Shown one piece after another: positions 1 to 7,117 of a stretch of DNA of 34,468 bases. The DNA lies in contig JANNQK010000055.1 of the NCBI GenBank assembly GCA_031400715.1, positions 1 to 34,468 on the forward strand. Direction: 5' to 3'. Below the pieces are notes generated by a model, which was given only the letters and a program-made list of their open reading frames with translations, did not search any database and was not told where the DNA came from. Within the stretch, counting starts at the first letter, position 1; each line of letters opens with the position of its first letter. A program made the position numbers and the translations under genes. Source of the stretch: VFMC01 sp031400715. Lineage in GTDB: Bacteria > Actinomycetota > Acidimicrobiia > Acidimicrobiales > Ilumatobacteraceae.

Positions 1-1566
1 GCGATCATCGACCTGCGCACCGCCAAGGTGACGGCCAGCTTCAGTGCGGGCACCGTCGACCTCGTGAACGTCGACGCCGTCGAGGAGCGCCTCGGCCCCC
101 AGCGCAGGGGCCGCATCATCCTCGACGACTCCGTGCTCGCCCGTCGCCGTGAGCCCGACACCGTCGCCTGGATCGACAACAAGACCTTCGTCACCGCCAA
201 CGAGGGCGACTACACCGACGAGGCAGGCAAGGAAGGTGGCAGCCGCGGCTTCACGGTGTTCGACACCAGCGGAGCCGTCGTCTTCGAGGCCGGTGCGTCG
301 TTCGAGTACGAGTCCATCCGCGCCGGTCACTTCAACGAGACCCGCGCCGCGAACAAGGGCATCGAGCCCGAGGCGCTGACCGTCGAGAAGTTCGATGACC
401 AGAACCTGCTGTTCGTCGGTGGCGAGCGCAGCAACGTGGTCGGCGTCTATGACGTCAGCAAGGGCGCGCCGAAGTTCCTCCAGCTGTTGCCCACGGGTAT
501 CGGCCCCGAGGGAATGAAGGCGATCCCCAAGCGCGATCTCCTCGTCGTCGCAGCCGAGACCGCCGCCGGCATCTTCCCGTCGATGATCACCATCTACGAG
601 CGCGCCGTCGACGCCGCACCGTCGATGACGCTCGTCAGCGCCAACGACGCGAACGGCCTCCCGCTGCCGTGGAACGCGATGAGCGGCCTCACGGCCGACC
701 TCACCGATGCGAACACGCTCTACGGCGTGAGCGACTCGGTCCTCGCCGAGGCCGGCATCCACACCATCGACGTGTCGTCGGTGCCGGCGGTGATCACCCG
801 CCGCGTGCTCGTCACCGACACCGCCGGTGCGGTGCGCAACGACCTCGACCTCGAGGGCATCGCCGCGGCACCCGAGGGCGGCTTCTGGCTCGCCTCCGAG
901 GGTCGCATCGTCGTCCCGCCCGCCTTGCCGACAACGGGGCGGCCGAACGTGATCGTGAAGGTCGACGCGAACGGCGTCGTCCAGAGCGAGGTACCGCTGC
1001 CCGCCGCGCTCGTGGCCGGCGCCACGAGCAATGGACTCGAAGGCGTCGCCGTCACCGGCGTCGGCACCACGCAGTACGTGTACGTCGCGATCCAGCGCCC
1101 GTGGGCGAGCGATCCCGCCAACACCGTGAAGATCGGTCGGTACGAGGTCGCCACCGGTGCGTGGACGTTCGTGCAGTACGCACTCGACCTGATGACGCTC
1201 CCGGCCGGTGCGGTGATCGGTCTGTCGGAGATCACCCCGCTGCCGAACGGCACGTTCGCGATCATCGAGCGTGACGGTGTGGCCGGCACGCAGGCCGTGC
1301 AGAAGAAGATCTTCGGCGTCGATCTGGCGACCGCCGACTTCCAGCCGTTCGGCTCGCCGCTCACCACGGTGCCCAAGGTGCTGCTCGCCGACGTGCTCGA
1401 CGAGCTGCGGGCCAACACCATCTACACCCCCGACAAGCTCGAGGGTCTCGCCGTCGCCGCCGATGGTGAGGTGTACATGGTCACCGACAACGACGGCCTC
1501 GACAGCGCGATCGGCCAGACGCTGTTCCTCGGTCTCGGACCGGTCGGCTCAGCCCTCGCCGGCTGA
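1..1566 (+). CDS. Phytase/esterase-like beta-propeller protein, 5'-truncated
   Basis: The reading frame is open from base 1, so the N-terminus and any signal peptide lie outside the window; about 521 residues remain before the TGA at 1564-1566. The visible part reads as two propeller-like halves. The first contains PDTVAWIDNKTFVTANEGD and GIGPEGMKAIPKRDLLVVA, as in choice-of-anchor or alkaline-phosphatase-associated propellers. The second contains DLDLEGIAAAPEGGFWLASEG, SNGLEGVAV, and a C-terminal KLEGLAVAADGEVYMVTDND, which resemble the 'esterase-like activity of phytase' family. Repeated LEG[IV]A blade motifs support this. Such proteins are usually exported and act on phosphate esters, but no substrate can be assigned here. 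A strong hairpin follows at 1587-1627. The family call is fairly sure, the activity is not. Confidence -1.
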   Translation, partial: AIIDLRTAKVTASFSAGTVDLVNVDAVEERLGPQRRGRIILDDSVLARRREPDTVAWIDNKTFVTANEGDYTDEAGKEGGSRGFTVFDTSGAVVFEAGASFEYESIRAGHFNETRAANKGIEPEALTVEKFDDQNLLFVGGERSNVVGVYDVSKGAPKFLQLLPTGIGPEGMKAIPKRDLLVVAAETAAGIFPSMITIYERAVDAAPSMTLVSANDANGLPLPWNAMSGLTADLTDANTLYGVSDSVLAEAGIHTIDVSSVPAVITRRVLVTDTAGAVRNDLDLEGIAAAPEGGFWLASEGRIVVPPALPTTGRPNVIVKVDANGVVQSEVPLPAALVAGATSNGLEGVAVTGVGTTQYVYVAIQRPWASDPANTVKIGRYEVATGAWTFVQYALDLMTLPAGAVIGLSEITPLPNGTFAIIERDGVAGTQAVQKKIFGVDLATADFQPFGSPLTTVPKVLLADVLDELRANTIYTPDKLEGLAVAADGEVYMVTDNDGLDSAIGQTLFLGLGPVGSALAG

Positions 1567-1586
1567 TCGTTCCGTACGACCAGGAA

Positions 1587-1627
1587 GACGAGGGGGTGCC
1601 GGGGACGTGACCCGGCGCCCCCTCGTC
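1587..1627. terminator. Bidirectional hairpin terminator between convergent genes
   Basis: A 17-bp stem (1587-1603 with 1611-1627, one G-T position) has a 7-base loop. It lies 20 bases after the left gene's stop and 28 bases beyond the stop of the convergent citrate synthase gene. There is no clear T-run on either side. Its position between two convergent stops suggests it ends both transcripts. Confidence -1.
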
Positions 1628-1655
1628 GCGTCCGGCCGCAGTGTCGTCCGACGGA

Positions 1656-2852
1656 TCAGGGCTCCCGGTACTGGGCGCGAGGGCGGAAGCGCAGCACCGG
1701 CTCGTCGTACTCCTCGAACGCATGCGCCAGCCAACCGGCCGTGCGGGCGATGGTGAACACGGCCTCGCCGGCGTCGGACGCCATCCCGGCCACGTGCCCG
1801 AGCGCCGCCAGCGCGAGATCGACGGTGGGCAGCTCACCACGCCGACGAGCGGCCGCCACGAGCGCGTCCACCTGGACCAACCGGCGGTTGCCCGGCCATG
1901 CCTCGTGCAGCAGTTCGAGCAGCACTCGCGCCCTCGGATCGCCACGCTCGTACAGCGGGTGACCGAACCCCGGGTACAGCCCGTTGCGCTCGAACGCCTC
2001 CGCCAGCGCCACGTCGCTGCTGCTCGCCTCGGCGCGATCGAGCATCCGGCGCACCAGTCGGCTCGCCGCGCCGTGGTACGGACCGCTGATGGTGGCGAGC
2101 CCCGCCGTCACCGCCGCGTAGGGGTCGGCGCGGGTGCTCGCGGCCACCCTCACCGCCAGGGTGCTCGCCGCGAGCTCGTGGTCGGCCAGCAGCACCAGCG
2201 CTGCGTTCACCACCGTGACGCCACCGGCCGGCGGGCGACCCGGCGCAAGACGCGCCCACAGCCGACCGGCCACCGAGGCGCGCAGCGGCGCACGGTCGGG
2301 GAGGTGCAGTCGCGGCGTCCGCCCGTCGCTCGCGATCGGCAGCGCCCCCACCATCGCGCTCACGATCCGCCGACCCGCCGCGGAAGCGTCGCCGACCCGA
2401 CGGTCGGGGTCGGTCATCGCAGCGGCCTGTACGGCCCACATCAGCCGGTCGAACATGCGGCCCTGCGCCACCGGCTCCGGCACGTCGCCGACCGGTGCCT
2501 CCGCCCACGGTACGTCCAGCCGTGCGAGCTCGCCCGTCCACAGCAGCCAGGCAACTTCCTCGAACGGGCGTGTGCGGGCAAGGCGGCCACTCTCGTGGCC
2601 GCGATAGCGCACCCGTTCGCGCTCGATCGTCGTGAGCGACGTCTCGATCACGATGTCGAGCGCTGCCGTGCGGCTCGACCGCCGAGGACGGCCACGGCGG
2701 GCGAGCGCCTCGATGTCGCTCGGGTCGAACAGGCTCGACCGACCGTCGGCCGCGCGGTGGCTTTGCAACACGCCTCGGCTCACGTACGCGTACAACGTCG
2801 GAGCCTTCACGCCCAGCCGTCGCGCCGCCTGCGCCACCGTCACCTGCTCCAT
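1656..2852 (-). CDS. Citrate synthase-family protein with N-terminal helix-turn-helix
   Basis: 398 aa. I place the start at the ATG at 2852 because GGGAGAAGG lies just upstream; the frame is open further upstream but that part is not protein-like. Residues 1-55 (VTVAQAARRLGVKAPTLYAY, then DGRSSLFDPSDIEALARRG) look like a MerR/excisionase-type winged HTH. The rest is a compact citrate synthase fold with H225 (ADHELAAST), H260 (GPYHGA), H298 (GFGHPLY) and D345 (TVDLALAAL) in the expected order, so catalysis (oxaloacetate or another 2-oxo acid plus acyl-CoA) remains plausible. It is divergent from a CBS-citrate synthase across a region with repeated palindromes. The HTH suggests DNA binding or autoregulation; that is inference. 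Which acyl-CoA is used cannot be told. Confidence -1.
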   Translation of the reverse strand: MEQVTVAQAARRLGVKAPTLYAYVSRGVLQSHRAADGRSSLFDPSDIEALARRGRPRRSSRTAALDIVIETSLTTIERERVRYRGHESGRLARTRPFEEVAWLLWTGELARLDVPWAEAPVGDVPEPVAQGRMFDRLMWAVQAAAMTDPDRRVGDASAAGRRIVSAMVGALPIASDGRTPRLHLPDRAPLRASVAGRLWARLAPGRPPAGGVTVVNAALVLLADHELAASTLAVRVAASTRADPYAAVTAGLATISGPYHGAASRLVRRMLDRAEASSSDVALAEAFERNGLYPGFGHPLYERGDPRARVLLELLHEAWPGNRRLVQVDALVAAARRRGELPTVDLALAALGHVAGMASDAGEAVFTIARTAGWLAHAFEEYDEPVLRFRPRAQYREP

Positions 2853-2899
2853 CACCTTCTCCCTCCCTCTCGCCCTCTCTTCACCACTCCGGCCCCGCC

Positions 2900-3009
2900 G
2901 CGTTTGTTCACGGACGCACCCACAGGGTTGATTCGTGAACACACGCGCAACGTCTTCCGCTGCGTTTGTTCACGGACGCACCCACAGGGTTGATTCGTGA
3001 ACACACGCG
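2900..3009. repeat. Two 48-bp direct repeats, each with inverted arms, in the divergent promoter region
   Basis: Bases 2900-2947 and 2962-3009 are identical 48-mers with a 62-bp period. Each carries inverted arms, GCGTTTGTTCACG and CGTGAACACACGC, which match as 13-bp arms with one mismatch around a 22-bp centre. They sit between the divergent citrate synthase starts and do not encode a plausible peptide. Operator pairs for a dimeric regulator are the simplest reading. Confidence -1.
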
Positions 3010-3019
3010 GCGATCGGGA

Positions 3020-3044
3020 GTTGATCATAATCAACGTTGATCAT
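3020..3044. promoter_or_regulatory. AT-rich nested palindrome upstream of CBS-citrate synthase
   Basis: GTTGATCAT occurs at 3020-3028 and again at 3036-3044. The 12-mer ATCAACGTTGAT (3030-3041) is a perfect palindrome, and GTTGAT/ATCAAC arms at 3020-3035 flank CATA. CATAAT (3026-3031) resembles a -10 hexamer. The patch is strikingly AT-rich for this genome and lies about 28 bp before the ATG at 3072, so it is probably a promoter/operator. Confidence -1.
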
Positions 3045-3071
3045 CTCGGTCGTCGACCGCACGATGGACGA

Positions 3072-4598
3072 ATGACGACGATCGAACAGATCATGAGCAC
3101 TCCTGTGGTGACCGCGACCGCGGGCGAGACGTTGGCGGCGGTGATCCAACGCATGCACGACGGTCGTGTCGGGTCGGTCGTCGTGGTCGATGGTTCACCC
3201 GATGTCGATTCCGGCTGCACACGCACCATCGGCGTCGTGACCGAACGTGACGTGCTTCGCCGTGCCGCAGCGCTCCACGTCGAGCTCGGCTCTGTCGAAC
3301 AGACGATGACGTCTCCCGCAGACGTGATCGACGTGAGCCTTCACGCGACGGCGGCGCTGCGAATCATGCGCGAGCGCGGCTATCGACACATGCCGGTGGT
3401 TCGCGCCGGTGAGCTGGCCGGTGTGGTGTCGTTGCGCGACCTCATGCGCGTCACCGATCTGGGACCGGCCGACGTACCGCGCGGCTTGAAGGGCGTCGTG
3501 GTCGCCGACACCGAGGTCGGTGACGTGCGCGGCAACGAGGGCTTCTACCACTACCGCCAGTACTCGGCCGTCGAGCTGGCCACGACACGTCCGCTCGCCG
3601 ATGTGATGCGCCTCATGATCGATGGTGCGCTGCCCGTGACCGAGGCCGAGCGTCGCGCGTTCGGCGACGAGGTGCGGCCGTTGCGCCGGCTGCCCGATGC
3701 ACTCCGATCGGTCCTGCCGGCCATCGCCACAGCGGGCGCGCCACTCGACGGGTTGCGCACCGCGCTGTCGCTCGCCGCGGCAACGCGCGGATGCCGGCCG
3801 GTGATCGACATCGACGCCGGCGAGCGCAGGGCCGATTGCCTGTTCGTGAGCGCACTCACCCCGACCATCCTGTGCGCGCTCCATCGTCTCGCCCATGGCC
3901 TCGACGTCGTCGAGCCCCGCGACGACCTCGACGACGAGGCGAACTACCTGTGGATGCTCACCGGCCGCGAGCCCACGCCGCAGCACGCCCAGGCGGTGGG
4001 CACCTATCTCGTCTCCACCGTCGACCACGGCTTCAACGCATCCACCTTCACGGCGCGCGTGGTCACCTCCACCGGCGCCGACGTCGGTGCCGCGGTCGTC
4101 GCCGGCGTCGGCGCGCTCAGCGGGCCGTTGCACGGCGGTGCTCCCAGCCGGGCGTTGGCCCTTCTGGACGAGATCGGCGACCCTGGTCGCATCGACATGG
4201 TCGTGCGGCCCTTGATCGAGCGCGGCGACAAGATCATGGGCTTCGGTCATGCCGTCTACAAGACCGACGACCCTCGCTCGCTGATGTTGCGCGACGTGGC
4301 CCGCGGACTCGGGGGACCGCTGGTCGCCTTCGCCGAGGCGACCGAGGCACGCGTGATCGAGTTGCTCGACGAACTGAAGCCCGGGCGCGGCCTGCGCACG
4401 AACGTCGAGTTCTACGCCGGGGTGGTGATGGAGCTGTGTGGCGTTCCACGCGAGATGTTCACGCCCACCTTCGCCTCCAGCCGGGTGATCGGCTGGTGCG
4501 CCAACATCCTCGAACAGGCCGCCGACAACAAGATCATCCGACCCAGCGCCCGCTACATGGGCCCCACGCCACCCCAACCCGTGCTGTCACTGGCCTGA
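3072..4598 (+). CDS. Citrate synthase-family protein with tandem CBS domains
   Basis: 508 aa from the ATG at 3072; a longer in-frame GTG at 2997 lies inside the 48-bp repeat and is rejected. Residues 5-60 and 74-130 are a CBS pair (IEQIMSTPVV, TIGVVTERDVLRR; VEQTMTSPADVI, LAGVVSLRDLMRV). CBS pairs usually sense adenine nucleotides. Residues 150-508 are a citrate/methylcitrate synthase with H319, H354 (GPLHGG), H393 (GFGHAVY) and R471 (SSRVIGW). The position expected to hold the third catalytic acid reads NVEFYAG, so Glu446 stands where Asp is classical. I believe Glu occurs in part of this family but could not check. The start has only a weak Shine-Dalgarno (GGA). It is divergent from the HTH-citrate synthase and probably regulated through the shared repeats. 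Confidence -1.
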   Translation: MTTIEQIMSTPVVTATAGETLAAVIQRMHDGRVGSVVVVDGSPDVDSGCTRTIGVVTERDVLRRAAALHVELGSVEQTMTSPADVIDVSLHATAALRIMRERGYRHMPVVRAGELAGVVSLRDLMRVTDLGPADVPRGLKGVVVADTEVGDVRGNEGFYHYRQYSAVELATTRPLADVMRLMIDGALPVTEAERRAFGDEVRPLRRLPDALRSVLPAIATAGAPLDGLRTALSLAAATRGCRPVIDIDAGERRADCLFVSALTPTILCALHRLAHGLDVVEPRDDLDDEANYLWMLTGREPTPQHAQAVGTYLVSTVDHGFNASTFTARVVTSTGADVGAAVVAGVGALSGPLHGGAPSRALALLDEIGDPGRIDMVVRPLIERGDKIMGFGHAVYKTDDPRSLMLRDVARGLGGPLVAFAEATEARVIELLDELKPGRGLRTNVEFYAGVVMELCGVPREMFTPTFASSRVIGWCANILEQAADNKIIRPSARYMGPTPPQPVLSLA

Positions 4599-4613
4599 CC
4601 CGCACCACACGCC

Positions 4614-4632
4614 ACCCGCACCACGTGCGGGT
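4614..4632 (+). terminator. Short hairpin after CBS-citrate synthase
   Basis: ACCCGCAC (4614-4621) pairs perfectly with GTGCGGGT (4625-4632) around a 3-base loop, 16 bases after the stop codon. No T-run follows, so termination is uncertain. Confidence -1.
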
Positions 4633-4712
4633 CGGGTCACGGCAACGGCTGCGCGACGCGTGGGAGTGGCAACTCGGCGACGCTCCGCGGTTTCAGCAGT
4701 GGTCTGCGCTGG

Positions 4713-4718
4713 TACTTT
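4713..4718 (+). promoter_or_regulatory. Possible extended -10 giving a leaderless transcript
   Basis: TGG-TACTTT is an extended -10-like element whose hexamer ends 6 bases before the ATG at 4725. Transcription would then start at or next to the start codon. No convincing -35 is seen. Confidence -1.
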
Positions 4719-4724
4719 GCAGGT

Positions 4725-5432
4725 ATGCGATCGACCTGGCCATACCTCGCGGCGGTCGTCGCGGTGGGTGTGGGGGTGGGCACGTGGATCGCCGGAATCC
4801 CGCAATCGAGCACCGGCATCACGATCGCCGACGGGGTGTCCCCCGGTGGTCCGGGCGGTGCCGGCGGAGAGAACACGGTCGCGCTGCTTCCCACGTCGTC
4901 GTTCCCGCCGATCACCGTCACGCCCACCACCGTCACGCCCGCGACCGAGCCCACCCGCAACCCCGTTCCACCGAGCACGACGCCGGCCACCACCCCTCCG
5001 GTCACCACCCCTCCGGCGACCACCACGGCGCCCACGACTCCTCCGGCCACGACCACGCCGGCCACCACTGCGCCGGCGACCACTCCCACCACCGCCCCGA
5101 CCACGACGGCGGCGGCAGCGAATGTGCTGCTCGACCGGGCGCTGGTGCGGCTCGTGATCGCCAACGGCGACGGGCGTTACAACCTCGTCGGCCGCAACGT
5201 CGATCGACTCACACCGCTCGGCTACACCACGATCGACCAGACCGACGCTCCCCGCGACGTGGCGCGCACCGTGCTGTACATCCGCCCGGGGTTCGACGAC
5301 GAAGCCGTCCGCCTCGCCGCCGATCTGCTGGTGCCGGGCGCCCTCATCGAGCCGCTGCCCGGTCTGCCGGTCACGATCAACGACGAGCTCGGCGACATCA
5401 TCGTCGTGCTCGGCCCCGACGCGGTGCGGTGA
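4725..5432 (+). CDS. Membrane-anchored protein with LytR_C domain
   Basis: 235 aa. Residues 5-24 (WPYLAAVVAVGVGVGTWIAG) are a single N-terminal membrane anchor. Residues 62-130 are a low-complexity Thr/Pro/Ala linker (repeated TTPPATTT-like units), typical of wall-spanning segments. Residues 138-235 match the LytR C-terminal domain: VRLVIANGDGRYNLVGR, LTPLGYTTIDQ, TVLYIRPGFDDEAVRLAADL and a final DIIVVLGPDA. That domain usually accompanies LytR-CpsA-Psr wall-polymer ligases, but no LCP catalytic domain is present. The stop overlaps the next ATG by one base (TGATG), so it is translationally coupled to the Wzz/BY-kinase-like gene. An accessory role in surface polysaccharide assembly is inferred. 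Confidence -1.
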   Translation: MRSTWPYLAAVVAVGVGVGTWIAGIPQSSTGITIADGVSPGGPGGAGGENTVALLPTSSFPPITVTPTTVTPATEPTRNPVPPSTTPATTPPVTTPPATTTAPTTPPATTTPATTAPATTPTTAPTTTAAAANVLLDRALVRLVIANGDGRYNLVGRNVDRLTPLGYTTIDQTDAPRDVARTVLYIRPGFDDEAVRLAADLLVPGALIEPLPGLPVTINDELGDIIVVLGPDAVR

Positions 5433-6979
5433 TGGCGGTCGTCGCGACCCCTCGTGCGCTCCGGCGCCTCGGCACGGTGGTGCGGCCGCGCGCCACCCCA
5501 CTGCAGGCGCTGTGGTCGCGGCTCGCCAGGCGTCGGTGGTTCGTGATCGCCGGGGTGGCCGCCACGTTGCTCCCGGCCCTGCTGCTCACGTTGCTGCACG
5601 ACGACATCTACCGCGCCGAGTCGACGATGCTCCTCACCCGCAGCTCGATCGACGAGCTCGTCGAACTCGACAGCGCCCAGAACGACACCGCGGCGCGGCG
5701 CATCAACAACGAGATCGGCATCGTCGAAGGTGTGATCGTGCGCAGCCAGGTGCTCACGTCGCTCGGCCTCGAGAGCGCTCCCCGGGCCCACGCCTTCGGC
5801 GACGCGAGCAGCGACCTGATCACGGTCCGCGTCGACTCGAGCACCCCCGAACTGGCCGCCGCGCTCGCCAACGCCTACGTGGATGCCTACATCGACGTCA
5901 AGTCGGCCCAGAACAGTCAACTCGCCAACACGGCCGTCGGTCGCCTGCAGGAGTGGATCGCCGAGCTCCAGGTGCAGATCGACGCCGTCGACGACAAGAT
6001 CGCCACATCGGCGAACACCACCGCGTTGATCGTCGAGCGCACGAAACTCGGCGACGAGCAGACCCAACTGATCGACAACCTGCAACAGCTCCGTGTCGAC
6101 ATTGCGCTGGGTCTGGCCCCGGCCGAAGTCGTCGATGTCGCGGTCGCCCCCGACGGCTCATTCGCCCCCGACCTGTGGCGAACCTTGCTCGCGGCGCTGG
6201 CCGCCGGTCTGGCGATCGGGTTGATCGCCGCCTTCGTGATCGACGAGTTCGACGACACGTTGCGAACCGTCGCCGACATCCATCGCCTCACCTCCGCCGG
6301 TCCGGTGCTCGCCGCCGTGCCGCTCGATCCCTCGGCCACCGCGCCACCGCTCGCCCTCACCCGGTCGAGCGATCCGGCGGCGACGGCCTACCGGGTGCTC
6401 CGCAACCAGCTGGTCGCAATGGACCGCTCGCGCCGGGTGTTCCAGGTCACGAGCGTGCGTGCGGGCAACGGCGCGACCACGACGGCGGCCAATCTCGGGG
6501 TGGCGTTCGCAGAACACGGTGAGTCCGTCGTCGTGGTCGACGCCGACCTCCGTCACCCGCAGATCCATCGTGTGTTCGGCGTCTCGGGCAGCCTCGGCCT
6601 GGTCGACAACCTGGCCGACGAGTCGATCGACATGACGTCGCTCCCCCTCGACGAGCGCCTCACCGTGATCGCCTCCGGGCCGGTGCCGCCCGATCCGGCC
6701 GCCCTGCTGGCGGCGCCGACGTTCGAGGAGTTCGTCGCCCAGCTGCGAGCACGGTTCATGTACGTGGTGATCGATTCATCCCCGCTCGACGTCGCGGGCG
6801 ATGCTGCATTGGTGGCCCGGACGGTCGATGCCGTCGTCGTTGTCACCGGAATGGGTGACACGTCTGCTCGGGATGTCGATCGCTCGATCACCGAGCTCGC
6901 CGACTCGGGTGCTCCGATCGCCGGGATCGTCGCCAATCGCGTCCAGCGCCGCCGGGCGAACAACGGCCTCGTCGCCTGA
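5432..6979 (+). CDS. Wzz/BY-kinase-like protein with degenerate P-loop
   Basis: 515 aa; the ATG overlaps the previous stop. A long upstream open extension in this frame is only the shadow of neighbouring genes. Residues 35-54 and 250-270 are membrane helices enclosing a Wzz-type chain-length region (58-245). Residues 318-505 are a CpsD/CapB-type cytoplasmic ATPase: AYRVLRNQL, the P-loop region SVRAGNGATTTAANL (341-355), Walker A' VVVVDADLRHP (366-376) and Walker B YVVIDSSPLD (444-453). The P-loop lysine is Ala348 where GxGK[ST]T is normal. The C-terminus (RRRANNGLVA) has no tyrosine cluster. ATP-driven autophosphorylation is therefore doubtful; a polysaccharide polymerase regulator or pseudokinase is likely. 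It is coupled to the LytR_C gene. Confidence -1.
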   Translation: MAVVATPRALRRLGTVVRPRATPLQALWSRLARRRWFVIAGVAATLLPALLLTLLHDDIYRAESTMLLTRSSIDELVELDSAQNDTAARRINNEIGIVEGVIVRSQVLTSLGLESAPRAHAFGDASSDLITVRVDSSTPELAAALANAYVDAYIDVKSAQNSQLANTAVGRLQEWIAELQVQIDAVDDKIATSANTTALIVERTKLGDEQTQLIDNLQQLRVDIALGLAPAEVVDVAVAPDGSFAPDLWRTLLAALAAGLAIGLIAAFVIDEFDDTLRTVADIHRLTSAGPVLAAVPLDPSATAPPLALTRSSDPAATAYRVLRNQLVAMDRSRRVFQVTSVRAGNGATTTAANLGVAFAEHGESVVVVDADLRHPQIHRVFGVSGSLGLVDNLADESIDMTSLPLDERLTVIASGPVPPDPAALLAAPTFEEFVAQLRARFMYVVIDSSPLDVAGDAALVARTVDAVVVVTGMGDTSARDVDRSITELADSGAPIAGIVANRVQRRRANNGLVA

Positions 6980-7024
6980 TCTTTCGAACTCCCTCGTCAT
7001 CCCGGGACCCGGGCCAGGGGCCGA

Positions 7025-7060
7025 GCGAGATCGACGTGGAGCGCCGAGATTCGATCTCGC
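7025..7060. promoter_or_regulatory. 10-bp inverted repeat between the BY-kinase-like and LPVTG genes
   Basis: GCGAGATCGA (7025-7034) and TCGATCTCGC (7051-7060) are perfect inverted arms around 16 bases. There is no T-run. It could be a terminator of the upstream gene or an operator of the downstream one. TGGTATGGT (7078-7086) just downstream resembles an extended -10. Confidence -1.
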
Positions 7061-7117
7061 CCTCTTGGCGCCCAGCGTGGTATGGTTGCCGACATCTTGA
7101 ATCGGAGGCGGAATCTG

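Noticed and set aside
2900..3009. CRISPR-like pair of repeats
   Set aside because: Only two units, a 14-bp gap instead of a spacer, and no cas genes. Operator-like symmetry is a better explanation.
3195..4577. A 460-codon minus-strand frame opposite the CBS-citrate synthase
   Set aside because: Low-complexity, His/Gly/Arg-rich translation opposite a gene with intact catalytic motifs. No start signal or homology cue.
3791..5431. Upstream in-frame extension of the Wzz/BY-kinase-like gene
   Set aside because: It is composed of Arg/His-rich shadow sequence of two upstream genes. The ATG at 5432 overlapping the LytR_C stop is the natural start.
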